Assembly (NCBI RefSeq): GCF_032380675.1
Contig: NZ_JAWDIX010000001.1
Location: 1,302,001 to 1,366,000, forward strand
Length of the DNA: 64,000 nt
Direction: 5' to 3'
DNA from: Anaerolentibacter hominis
Lineage (GTDB): Bacteria; Bacillota; Clostridia; Lachnospirales; Lachnospiraceae
The notes under the pieces were generated by a model. The model made no database searches. It had not been told where the DNA came from and saw nothing but the letters and a program-made list of their open reading frames with translations. Both the position numbers and the translations under genes were made by a program. This document shows, piece after piece, positions 35,073 through 42,712 of the stretch; positions within the stretch are counted from its first letter, which is position 1; every line of letters begins with the position of its first letter.

Positions 35073-35144
35073 GTTACAATAAGACGGTACGCGCAGCACA
35101 CGGCGTATGTTACAATAAGACATTCGCGCAACGCACGCAATGTA
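35073..35144 (+). repeat. Short imperfect tandem repeat
   Basis: TGTTACAATAAGAC occurs twice, about 35 bases apart, each followed by a similar CGCGCA(A/G)C-rich stretch. It fills the space between the terminator and the minus-strand gene end. Confidence 0.6.
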
Positions 35145-35149
35145 GTTTG

Positions 35150-36430
35150 TTATTCATCCTCTTCTTCCGGAAGAGGACCGTCGATATGAATCCGGATTTT
35201 GTCAATCCGGTTTTTTTCTACATTTTCTACTGTAAAAGTAATGTTTTTATCCGTTACCTTTTCACCCTGGACCGGAAGATAGTCCAGCAGATGAATGATA
35301 TGCCCTGCTATGGAATCGTAATCATCTGACTGCAGGTTCAGCCCGATTGTTTCATTAATTTCATCAAGCTTCGCTCCGCCGTCCACTAAGTACTCTGTAT
35401 CCGACAGCTTTAAAATGATATCCTCTTCATCTTCATCATATTCATCCCGGATTTCTCCAACGATTTCTTCCAGCAGATCTTCTAATGTAATCAAGCCAGC
35501 AGTGGCCCCATATTCATCCAGAACAATTGCCATGGAAAGACTGGATTCCCGGCGCATTTCAATCAGAAGCTCCGAAGTTTTTTTGAATTCATAGGTATAG
35601 AGGGGGGCACGCATCAGATCCTCGATGGAAAAGCTTTCCTGATCCCCCTGAAAAAAGAACAAATCTTTTAAATTCAGGATACCGACAATGTTATCTCTGG
35701 ATTCCCGGTAAACCGGAAGCCGTGTAAATTTACTTTGGCGGAAGGCCTCCATGATTTCTTTATAGGAACAATCCGCATCCACACATTCCATATCGATCCG
35801 CGGAATCATAACATCTTTGGCATAGGAATCTCCGAAATCCACCACATTCGTGATCATCCGCCGTTCTTCACTTTCTATGACACCCTCTTCATGGCTCACA
35901 TCCACAATAGTTCGCAGTTCATTCTCCGTAATGGCCGCACCACGGTTATCCATATTGATTTTAAACAGCTTTAAGAACATCTGTGAAAATATATTTACAA
36001 TGAAAATAACCGGTGTGAGCAAAATGGTGAGCAGATAGATAACCCGGGCATATTTTAAAGATAGGGCCTCTGCATTGGCGGTTGCAATGGACTTGGGCAT
36101 AATTTCACCGAATACCAGTACCATAAAGGTAAGGATGCCGGTTGCAATCCCCACCGCATAATTGCCGAATACCCGTATGACCAGCGAGGTGGTCAGTGAG
36201 GAAGCGGTCAGATTCACAATATTATTGCCGATCAGGATAGCACTGAGCATTTTTGACTGGTTTTCCAGCAGTTTATTTACAATTGAGGCGCCTTTTACCT
36301 TATCTTCCTCCAACATACGCATACGCAGCTTATTTACTGTGGTAAGCGCAGTTTCTGCAGAAGAGAAAAAAGCAGACAACAAGAGTAATAAAAACAGAAT
36401 GATCCATTGCGAGACGTCACTAGGGTCCAA
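35150..36430 (-). CDS. CNNM/CBS/CorC_HlyC-domain membrane protein (hemolysin C family)
   Basis: 426 residues: N-terminal membrane domain with three or four helices (WIILFLLLLLSAFFSSAETAL at the start), then paired CBS domains (DVMIPRIDMECVD; the second near RAPLYTYEFKKTSEL), then a CorC_HlyC tail ending in acidic residues. This family is linked to Mg2+/Co2+ export or ion homeostasis. The 'hemolysin' name is historical. It has a promoter 118-147 bases upstream and converges on the LacI gene. Confidence 0.9.
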   Translation of the reverse strand: MDPSDVSQWIILFLLLLLSAFFSSAETALTTVNKLRMRMLEEDKVKGASIVNKLLENQSKMLSAILIGNNIVNLTASSLTTSLVIRVFGNYAVGIATGILTFMVLVFGEIMPKSIATANAEALSLKYARVIYLLTILLTPVIFIVNIFSQMFLKLFKINMDNRGAAITENELRTIVDVSHEEGVIESEERRMITNVVDFGDSYAKDVMIPRIDMECVDADCSYKEIMEAFRQSKFTRLPVYRESRDNIVGILNLKDLFFFQGDQESFSIEDLMRAPLYTYEFKKTSELLIEMRRESSLSMAIVLDEYGATAGLITLEDLLEEIVGEIRDEYDEDEEDIILKLSDTEYLVDGGAKLDEINETIGLNLQSDDYDSIAGHIIHLLDYLPVQGEKVTDKNITFTVENVEKNRIDKIRIHIDGPLPEEEDE

Positions 36431-36547
36431 AAAAAATCACCTTCCTAAATTGTTAAGTATACAGTACAGAAAAACTGCCCTGGGACGCCGGAACCGGCGG
36501 GGCGGACATTTTGTTCCACTGCCTGTCAAGATATATAAGTACGCCTC

Positions 36548-36577
36548 ATTCTACACTAGAATTTGCCTGACTGTCAA
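36548..36577 (-). promoter_or_regulatory. Promoter of the CNNM/CBS gene
   Basis: Minus strand: TTGACA (36577-36572), 18-base spacer, TAGAAT (36553-36548). Together with the divergent promoter below it explains the 36431-36786 gap; nothing else is seen there. Confidence 0.6.
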
Positions 36578-36637
36578 GAAAGCGGGGTAAGAATAGATTA
36601 CAGAATTATTAAATTACTTAAAAAAATCTGAAAAAGC

Positions 36638-36666
36638 TTGCAATCCTGAATCCGATTGTATAGTAT
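36638..36666 (+). promoter_or_regulatory. Promoter of the phospholipase-like gene
   Basis: TTGCAA, 17-base spacer, TAGTAT, about 120 bases before the gene. Confidence 0.6.
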
Positions 36667-36786
36667 AAAACATGTTGGGAGTAGAAACGGGAGGGGATTT
36701 CTGAATGATTTTTTCCTGTTTGAGTGGAAGAAAATAGGGTTTTCCATTTCAATATCGACCCCGTCAGAGGAGAAAGGAAGTAGTAG

Positions 36787-37389
36787 ATGTTTAAGGGCTC
36801 ACATATTTCACTGGCCAAATATATTGTTAATAATATGGAGGTCAGCGATATAGAGGATCACAAGAAGGCCTTTTATTTTGGCAGCATTTTACCCGACTGC
36901 ACTCCTTCTTTTTTAGTAAAGAAGCATCGGATGGATGAGACATTTGATGTTTTGCAGAAGAAGATTCATAAGGTGACAGACGGTTATAATGTGGACAAAG
37001 GAATTGGCACAGTCTACTGTAAGAATCTGGGAGTAATAACGCATTATCTGGCAGATTATTTTACCTATACTCACAATAATTTATTTCAGGGCGGTTTTAA
37101 AGAACACTTCAAATACGAGACCCGATTAAAAAAGACGTTCAAAGAATATGTTAAAAGTGATGAGGCAAGGCAGATTCGCTCAGAAGAGAGAAAGATCAAT
37201 TCAATCGATGAACTGATTACGTTTATCAAGCGGGAACATCAGAATTATCTGGATGTGATTGAAAAGGTAAAGGATGACTGTCAGTTTATCGTGAGAGTAG
37301 TATACAGGGTGGTGGATGCCATCATGAAGTTCTTTCAGGGCCGTCAGGTCAGCGCTACCGGGCTGCTGGTAGCAGCGTATGAGGCATAA
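36787..37389 (+). CDS. Zinc-dependent phospholipase C family protein
   Basis: 200 residues. The pattern is that of Zn_dep_PLPC proteins: SHISLAKYIV with His near residue 6, GSILPDCTPSF, then HYLADYFTYTHN, in which His and Asp residues would bind metal. It lacks a visible signal peptide, so it may act in the cytosol. The substrate is unknown. AGGAGAAAGGAAG precedes the ATG. It has its own promoter and a perfect terminator. Confidence 0.8.
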   Translation: MFKGSHISLAKYIVNNMEVSDIEDHKKAFYFGSILPDCTPSFLVKKHRMDETFDVLQKKIHKVTDGYNVDKGIGTVYCKNLGVITHYLADYFTYTHNNLFQGGFKEHFKYETRLKKTFKEYVKSDEARQIRSEERKINSIDELITFIKREHQNYLDVIEKVKDDCQFIVRVVYRVVDAIMKFFQGRQVSATGLLVAAYEA

Positions 37390-37408
37390 ATAGTAAGTAA
37401 AAGTCAGA

Positions 37409-37442
37409 AACAGCTTCGGCAGAGTGCCGAAGCTGTTTTTTT
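37409..37442 (+). terminator. Terminator after the phospholipase-like gene
   Basis: AACAGCTTCGGCA (37409-37421) pairs with TGCCGAAGCTGTT (37425-37437), then a run of T. Confidence 0.9.
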
Positions 37443-37446
37443 TATA

Positions 37447-37470
37447 ACATAGGAAAGTTCTCCAAACTTT
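37447..37470 (+). repeat. Family A repeat, truncated copy
   Basis: ACATAGGAAAGTTCTCCAAACTTT matches one arm, the loop and the beginning of the other arm of the family A hairpin, then stops at the end of the ABC-F gene. It abuts a terminator T-run, like copy 1. Confidence 0.75.
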
Positions 37471-37474
37471 GTTC

Positions 37475-39106
37475 TTAGTCATCCTCTTCTTTGCTGATAT
37501 TCATAACCATACGCTTTCTGGCAAGTTCATCGCTTTCCAGATATTCATCGTAGGTCGTTATCTTATCAATCAGGCCGTTTGGCGTAATTTCCATAATACG
37601 GTTTGCTATTGTCTGAACGAACTGATGATCCTGGGAGGTGAAAAGCACAACACCGGGGAATTTGATCAGACCATTATTCAGAGCCGTAATCGCTTCCATA
37701 TCCAAATGGTTGGTAGGTTCATCCAGCATCAGTACATTGGAACCCAGAAGCATCATTTTAGAGAGCATAACCCGGACTTTTTCACCACCGGATAAAATCC
37801 GGACCTTTTTCAGGCCCTCTTCGCCGGAGAAGAGCATACGTCCCATAAATTGTCTGACATAGGTGACATCCTTTTCTGTTGAAAACTGCATCAGCCAGTC
37901 CACAATGGTATCGTCACAGTCAAAATCTTTCGTATTGTCTTTCGGGAAATAAGACTGACTTGTGGTAACACCCCATTTATAATTACCTTCATCCGGCTCC
38001 ATCTCGCCGGACAGAATCTGAAACAGGGTAGTGGCAGCCAGAGTGTTGGGACCGACAAAGGCAACTTTATCATCATGCCCGATGATAAAGGAAATATTGT
38101 CCAGTACCTTAACCCCATCAATCGTCTTGGAGAGGTTGGTGACAGTCAGCACTTCATTGCCGATGGAACGCTCCGGACGAAAGTCGATATAAGGATATTT
38201 ACGGCTGGAGGGCTTTAATTCGTCCAGCTCGATTTTTTCCAGAGCACGCTTACGGGAAGTTGCCTGCTTTGACTTCGAAGCATTTGCGGAGAATCTTTGT
38301 ATAAATTCCTGCAGCTCCTTAATTTTATCTTCTTTTTTCTTGTTTGCTTCCTTGATCTGCTTGATCATCAGCTGGCTTGACTCATACCAGAAATCATAGT
38401 TGCCTGCATAGAGCTGAATCTTCGCATAATCAATATCTGCAATATGAGTACAGACCTTATTCAGGAAATAACGGTCATGGGATACCACGATAACAGTATT
38501 GTTAAAGTTAATTAAGAATTCTTCCAGCCAGCCGATTGCCTCCATATCCAGATGGTTGGTCGGCTCATCCAGAAGCAGAATATCAGGATTGCCAAACAGC
38601 GCCTGGGCAAGCAGGACTTTCACTTTTTCACTGCCGCCTAAATCCTTCATCATTTTAGAGTGAAGATCTGTCTCAATTCCCAGACCATTCAGCAACGTTG
38701 CAGCATCTGATTCCGCCTCCCAGCCGTTCATGGCGGCAAAATCGGCTTCCAGTTCGCTGGCGCGGATTCCGTCCTCATCGGTGAAATCTTCTTTCATATA
38801 AATAGCATCTTTTTCCTTCATAATATCATAAAGCTTCTGATTGCCCATGATGACAGTGTCCAGAACCGGATATTGATCATATTTAAAATGGTCCTGCTGC
38901 AGGAAAGAAAGACGCTCCCCGGGTGTGATGGCTATTTCACCCTTTGTGGGTTCCAACTGACCATTCAGAATTTTTAAAAAGGTTGATTTCCCGGCGCCGT
39001 TCGCACCAATCAGACCATAACAATTTCCCTCGGTAAATTTAATATTAACATCTTCAAATAACGCGCGTTTTCCGATACGCAGAGTGACATTACATGCCTG
39101 AATCAT
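37475..39106 (-). CDS. ABC-F ATPase with one degenerate composite ATP site
   Basis: 543-residue cytosolic twin-ABC protein of the YbiT-like ABC-F type, expected to act on ribosomes. Site 1 looks intact: NBD1 Walker A GANGAGKST and NBD2 signature LSGGEKVRV. Site 2 does not: NBD2 Walker A reads GPNTLAATT, without the Lys, and the NBD1 signature is LGGSEKVKV. Both Walker B motifs are LDEPTNHLD. The linker is Lys/Glu-rich coiled coil. Upstream, a hairpin in the leader (39151-39176) may regulate it. AGGAGG precedes ATG 39106. Such asymmetry may mean one catalytic and one structural ATP site. Confidence 0.9.
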   Translation of the reverse strand: MIQACNVTLRIGKRALFEDVNIKFTEGNCYGLIGANGAGKSTFLKILNGQLEPTKGEIAITPGERLSFLQQDHFKYDQYPVLDTVIMGNQKLYDIMKEKDAIYMKEDFTDEDGIRASELEADFAAMNGWEAESDAATLLNGLGIETDLHSKMMKDLGGSEKVKVLLAQALFGNPDILLLDEPTNHLDMEAIGWLEEFLINFNNTVIVVSHDRYFLNKVCTHIADIDYAKIQLYAGNYDFWYESSQLMIKQIKEANKKKEDKIKELQEFIQRFSANASKSKQATSRKRALEKIELDELKPSSRKYPYIDFRPERSIGNEVLTVTNLSKTIDGVKVLDNISFIIGHDDKVAFVGPNTLAATTLFQILSGEMEPDEGNYKWGVTTSQSYFPKDNTKDFDCDDTIVDWLMQFSTEKDVTYVRQFMGRMLFSGEEGLKKVRILSGGEKVRVMLSKMMLLGSNVLMLDEPTNHLDMEAITALNNGLIKFPGVVLFTSQDHQFVQTIANRIMEITPNGLIDKITTYDEYLESDELARKRMVMNISKEEDD

Positions 39107-39150
39107 AAAATCCTCCTAAAATCGTTCAAATCCTAACATTTGATATTTGG

Positions 39151-39176
39151 TGATGCCGGGCGGACTGCAGGCATCA
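39151..39176 (-). promoter_or_regulatory. Leader hairpin of the ABC-F gene
   Basis: TGATGCC and GGCATCA pair across a 12-base loop, 45 bases upstream of the ABC-F start. A regulatory role is inferred only from its position. Confidence 0.3.
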
Positions 39177-39310
39177 AGAAAAAGTATTTTACCAAACCCG
39201 AATGTACAACTCATCCAGGAGTATAAAACACCACACTTTTTCTATTGTACCGTATTTACCGTAATTTGCAAGGGTTTTTCAATCCTCAGCAGACAGAAAC
39301 GAGGTAAATA

Positions 39311-39319
39311 TGGTATAAT
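39311..39319 (+). promoter_or_regulatory. Extended -10 promoter of the GH13-like gene
   Basis: TGGTATAAT is a perfect extended -10 with no clear -35. Transcription would begin at about 39326, placing the family B repeat at the 5' end of the message. Confidence 0.5.
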
Positions 39320-39330
39320 GTTCGAAAGCC

Positions 39331-39519
39331 AAGCCATGCAAGACCAGGAGCCGGAAGAATCCTATGCTTGCATAAGGGATTCTTCCGGCTCCTGGTCTTA
39401 TAGGGCGCAGCCCGAACCGAGCATCCGAAGGATAGCGAGGTGCATGGCTTGAGAGGAAATGAAAAGGTGCGCAGCCCGAAACCGAGTATCCGAAGGATAG
39501 CGAGGTTGCATGGCTTGCA
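39331..39519 (+). repeat. Family B structured repeat, copy 3
   Basis: This is the main content of the 39107-39582 gap. It begins AAGCCATGCA. A perfect 23-bp hairpin (arms 39340-39362 and 39377-39399) has a loop with GCTTGC, followed by GGGCGCAGCCC and ATCC-GAA-GGAT hairpins and GCATGGCTT (39442-39450). The distal module, from GGTGCGCAGCCCG to GCATGGCTT, is repeated at 39466-39516. Confidence 0.8.
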
Positions 39520-39582
39520 TAGACGGAGCTTTAGTAAAATTAGCATGACGTGAAAATCGGAAAGAGAAAGGAATTGTGTTGT

Positions 39583-41412
39583 ATGAATAGAAGAAAAGGG
39601 ACAGGCTCGCCGCTGGGCGTGCTTTGTATGGAACATGAAATACAGTTTTCTGTTTTCCTTCCGAAGGCAGAGCAGTGCGATTTGATTTTGTACCGTACCG
39701 GCACCGACGAACTGCTCCAGCGTGTGACGCTGACAGAACACTATAAAAGCAATGGGATTTTTTCTGTCATATTTACCGACTGGGAGGAACAGTCCTTTGA
39801 TTATGAGTATCAAACCGGAGGTTCCGCCTTTACAGACCCCTATGCGGTTGGAATTGCCGGACGGAGGCAGTGGGGAGAAGATGAACCATGCCGCTGTCAT
39901 TTTGAGCGCCTTATGCCGGTTACGTCACCGGTTAAAATTGTTCTTCATGATATGATCCTGTACCGCATTCATGTGCGGGGATTTACAAAACATCAGACCT
40001 CCGGTGTGAAGGCAAAGGGAACATTTGCCGGGGTAGAAGAGAAGATTCCCTATCTGAAAGAACTTGGCATTAATGCGGTGGAACTGATGCCCTGTTATGA
40101 CTTTCATGAATTTGACCAGCCTTTGTTTCCAGCTTCCGTCGAGGGGAATGTTAACAGAGACAGGAAAAACCTGCCTGAGGTATATAAAAAGATCAATTAC
40201 TGGGGCTATACGCAGAAGGCTTCCTATTTTGCTCCTAAAAACAGTTTCTCCTGGTCGGAAAACGCCATCACGGAATTCAAAGAGCTTGTGGAACGGCTTC
40301 ATGAGCAGAATATTGCGGTGATTATGGAATTTTATTTTTCACCCGGGACGCCGGGAGGAAGGATACTGGATTGCCTGCGGCACTGGAGGCTGTATTATGG
40401 GGTGGATGGTTTCCGTGTGAATTCCAATGTGGTTCCTCTCCAGGTCATTGCGACAGATCCGCTGCTGTCTCAGGTGATCCTGTTTACAGACGGCTGGAGC
40501 GAGGAGACCATACAGGATACGGCAGGCATGGCTGACGGCAAGCATCTGGCCGAATACAACGACGCCTATCTGGAGCAGATCAGATCATTTCTGCGGGGGG
40601 ATGAGGAGAGGACCGGGAATCTGGCAAAGTGGTTCTGCCACAATCCGGAGAAGATCGGTGCGGTGCACTATCTGGCCAATACCAACGGTTTTACTCTGGC
40701 TGATGCCTTTACGTACGATATAAAACACAATGAGGAAAACGGCGAGAATAATAAAGACGGGAGAGAGCGGAATTACAGCTGGAACTGCGGTGTGGAGGGG
40801 CCAAGCCGTCAGAAAAAGGTGCTGCAGCTTCGCCGGCAGATGATAAAGAATGCCTGGGTGGTTCTGCTGTGCAGTCAGGGAATTCCCCTGATCCAGGCAG
40901 GAGACGAGATGGGACATTCTGCCGGGGGGAACAATAATCCCTACTGTCAGGATAATTCTGTCAACTGGCTGAACTGGAACGATGTAAAACGGAATGACGA
41001 ACTCTTTTCCTTTGTAAAACAATTGATTTTTATTCGAAAAAAGAATATGATTCTTCATATGGAAAAACCACTGGATGGCCGGGATACGAAAAGAGTTGGC
41101 AGTCCTGACGTGTCATTTCACGGCATCATGCCCTGGTATCCGGATTACGGCCCTTATTCCCGGCAGTTAGGCATTTTGCTGTGCGGAGCCTATTCAGGGG
41201 GCGACTCCCTGTATTTCGCCTTTAATATGCACTGGGAGGCTCATACGTTTTATTTCCCCAATCTTTCCGGTCAGTCCGGAAATGATAGGAAGCAGTGGGA
41301 AATATTGCTGCAGACCGCAGCGGAGAATATCGTAATGGACGGGGAATCCTTTACCGTACCGCCCAGGTCTATTGTGGTTTTTGTAAAAAGGAGAGGAGAA
41401 AAGACTAGATGA
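39583..41412 (+). CDS. GH13 (isoamylase/GlgX-like) protein with degraded catalytic motifs
   Basis: About 609 residues with an N-terminal sandwich domain, an alpha-amylase barrel and a C-terminal domain. Overall similarity is to glycogen-debranching enzymes (LGINAVELMP; HNEENGENNKDG; QGIPLIQAGDE). Yet region I reads VIMEFYFSP where the family has VxxDxVxNH. The nucleophile region reads GFRVNSN instead of GFRFDxA. The acid/base region reads LFTDGWS instead of AEPWD, and the last reads ANTNGF instead of xAHDGF. Around 40-50 residues normally found between regions I and II are missing. It likely binds glycan without cleaving it. It overlaps traX by 4 bases. Confidence 0.8.
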   Translation: MNRRKGTGSPLGVLCMEHEIQFSVFLPKAEQCDLILYRTGTDELLQRVTLTEHYKSNGIFSVIFTDWEEQSFDYEYQTGGSAFTDPYAVGIAGRRQWGEDEPCRCHFERLMPVTSPVKIVLHDMILYRIHVRGFTKHQTSGVKAKGTFAGVEEKIPYLKELGINAVELMPCYDFHEFDQPLFPASVEGNVNRDRKNLPEVYKKINYWGYTQKASYFAPKNSFSWSENAITEFKELVERLHEQNIAVIMEFYFSPGTPGGRILDCLRHWRLYYGVDGFRVNSNVVPLQVIATDPLLSQVILFTDGWSEETIQDTAGMADGKHLAEYNDAYLEQIRSFLRGDEERTGNLAKWFCHNPEKIGAVHYLANTNGFTLADAFTYDIKHNEENGENNKDGRERNYSWNCGVEGPSRQKKVLQLRRQMIKNAWVVLLCSQGIPLIQAGDEMGHSAGGNNNPYCQDNSVNWLNWNDVKRNDELFSFVKQLIFIRKKNMILHMEKPLDGRDTKRVGSPDVSFHGIMPWYPDYGPYSRQLGILLCGAYSGGDSLYFAFNMHWEAHTFYFPNLSGQSGNDRKQWEILLQTAAENIVMDGESFTVPPRSIVVFVKRRGEKTR

Positions 41413-42077
41413 CTTCATTTGCATTAAAGCTCATAGCGATTGTGAGCATGCTGCTTGACCATATCGGTGCAATCTTATTTCCTGATGTGATTGCGCTGCG
41501 CTACATAGGAAGGCTTGCTTTCCCCATTTTCTGTTTCCTGTTGGTGGAGGGTTATTACCATACGTCCAATGTTAAGAAATATTTATTGAGGCTGGGTATC
41601 TTTGCCGCGATCTCTGAAGTGCCTTTTGATCTGGCATTCCGGGGCCGCCTGTTTGATCTGGGTTATCAGAACGTGTTCTTTACGTTATTCCTGGGGCTGA
41701 CCGTTATCTGGCTTATGGATGAGGCGGTAAAAAAACTTGGTGCGGACAGCTTAAAAAGCAAACTGTTCCGTGTCGGATTTATTCTTGTCGGCTGTCTGCT
41801 GGCTGAACTGCTGCACACGGATTACAGCGCTACCGGCGTGCTTGTGATTGTATTTTTCTATATGCTCCGGGATAACAAAACGCTGCTTACTATTTTGATT
41901 GCTTTGTTCCTGGGATCGGATGTGTTCTATGGAGGAATCGAGTATGTTGCGGTGCTGTCCATGATACCGATTTTGAAGTACAACGGAAAGAAAGGGCCCG
42001 GAATGAAATATTTCTTCTATGTATTTTATCCGGCTCACCTGCTGATCCTGGTAGCGATACGGACATTTCTTATGTAA
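41409..42077 (+). CDS. TraX-family membrane protein
   Basis: 222 residues with six or seven hydrophobic helices. The start LKLIAIVSMLLDHIGAI carries the Asp-His typical of the family, followed by RYIGRLAFPIFCFLLVEGYYHT. In plasmids TraX acetylates pilin; chromosomal members in clostridia probably modify a surface polymer. ATGA overlap with the GH13-like gene suggests linked roles on a surface glycan, which is inference. A strong hairpin follows. Confidence 0.85.
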   Translation: MTSFALKLIAIVSMLLDHIGAILFPDVIALRYIGRLAFPIFCFLLVEGYYHTSNVKKYLLRLGIFAAISEVPFDLAFRGRLFDLGYQNVFFTLFLGLTVIWLMDEAVKKLGADSLKSKLFRVGFILVGCLLAELLHTDYSATGVLVIVFFYMLRDNKTLLTILIALFLGSDVFYGGIEYVAVLSMIPILKYNGKKGPGMKYFFYVFYPAHLLILVAIRTFLM

Positions 42078-42078
42078 A

Positions 42079-42112
42079 CAAACGCCGGTCCGTTTTGCGG
42101 ACCGGCGTTTGT
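42079..42112 (+). terminator. Hairpin terminator after traX
   Basis: ACAAACGCCGGTCCG pairs with CGGACCGGCGTTTGT around a TTTG loop. The stem is strong but the T-tract is short. Confidence 0.65.
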
Positions 42113-42113
42113 A

Positions 42114-42178
42114 TTCAAGTACGCCTCGGCGTACTTGCTGCGAGCCGCACGTCATGCTTTGCATGACATAATACATCT
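42114..42178 (+). repeat. Family C repeat, copy 1
   Basis: 65 bases identical, in inverted orientation, to 47355-47419. It contains the hairpins AAGTACGCC-TC-GGCGTACTT and GTCATGC-TTT-GCATGAC. The flanking GTGCGGCTCTGC (to 42190) can pair back to GCGAGCCGCAC. Confidence 0.85.
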
Positions 42179-42226
42179 GTGCGGCTCTGCAATCCGCCGG
42201 AGGCTTTATCTTGGAAGGAGACTGAG

Positions 42227-42276
42227 CTCCCACCAAGACGAATTTGTTATTTACTCACCACCTATTGAGGTGGGAG
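42227..42276 (+). other. Alternative hairpins in the traX-DUF2200 gap
   Basis: CTCCCACC (42227-42234) can pair with GGTGGGAG (42269-42276), or CCACCT (42258-42263) with AGGTGG (42268-42273), but not both. It could be the worn end of an IS200/IS605-like palindromic element or a small RNA; nothing here decides. Confidence 0.35.
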
Positions 42277-42296
42277 TCTTATCTATTTCCATGATG

Positions 42297-42335
42297 AAAG
42301 GCCCTGCCCATGATGCTCATGGGCGGGGCCTTTTT
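42297..42335. terminator. Bidirectional terminator after the DUF2200 gene
   Basis: AAAGGCCCTGCCCATGA pairs with TCATGGGCGGGGCCTTT around TGC, with T-runs at both ends. It closes the minus-strand adenine deaminase/DUF2200 unit. Confidence 0.7.
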
Positions 42336-42354
42336 GTGCACGGTATGCAGCCAG

Positions 42355-42708
42355 TCAGCTGCCGCGCAGTATTTTCTTCATTTCTTTCCCCTTTGCCAGT
42401 TCGTCGATCAACTTATCCAGATAACGGATTTCCCGCATGACAGGATCTGTTATATCCTCGACACGGACACCGCATATGACACCTGTGATCAAATTCCTGG
42501 ATGGGTTTGGGGACGGCGCCTGGGAAAAGAACGTTTCAAAATCCGTTCCAATTTCCAGTTGATGCTCCAGTTCTTCCCGACTGTATCCGGTCAGCCAGCC
42601 TATGATTTCATCCACTTCTTCTTTGCTCCGGTTTTTCTTTTGCGCTTTGGCGATATAGTAAGGATATACGCTTGAAAAACTGGCGGAAAAAATACGATGT
42701 TTCTCCAT
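42355..42708 (-). CDS. DUF2200-family protein
   Basis: About 117 residues, matching my memory of DUF2200 proteins: FSASFSSVYPYYIAKAQKK, IIGWLTGYSREEL, DFETFFSQAP, ITGVICGVRVEDI and RYLDKLIDELAKGK. Function unknown; likely a cytosolic helical protein. It starts 4 bases after the adenine deaminase stop and is probably co-transcribed. Confidence 0.85.
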   Translation of the reverse strand: MEKHRIFSASFSSVYPYYIAKAQKKNRSKEEVDEIIGWLTGYSREELEHQLEIGTDFETFFSQAPSPNPSRNLITGVICGVRVEDITDPVMREIRYLDKLIDELAKGKEMKKILRGS

Positions 42709-42712
42709 AGCG

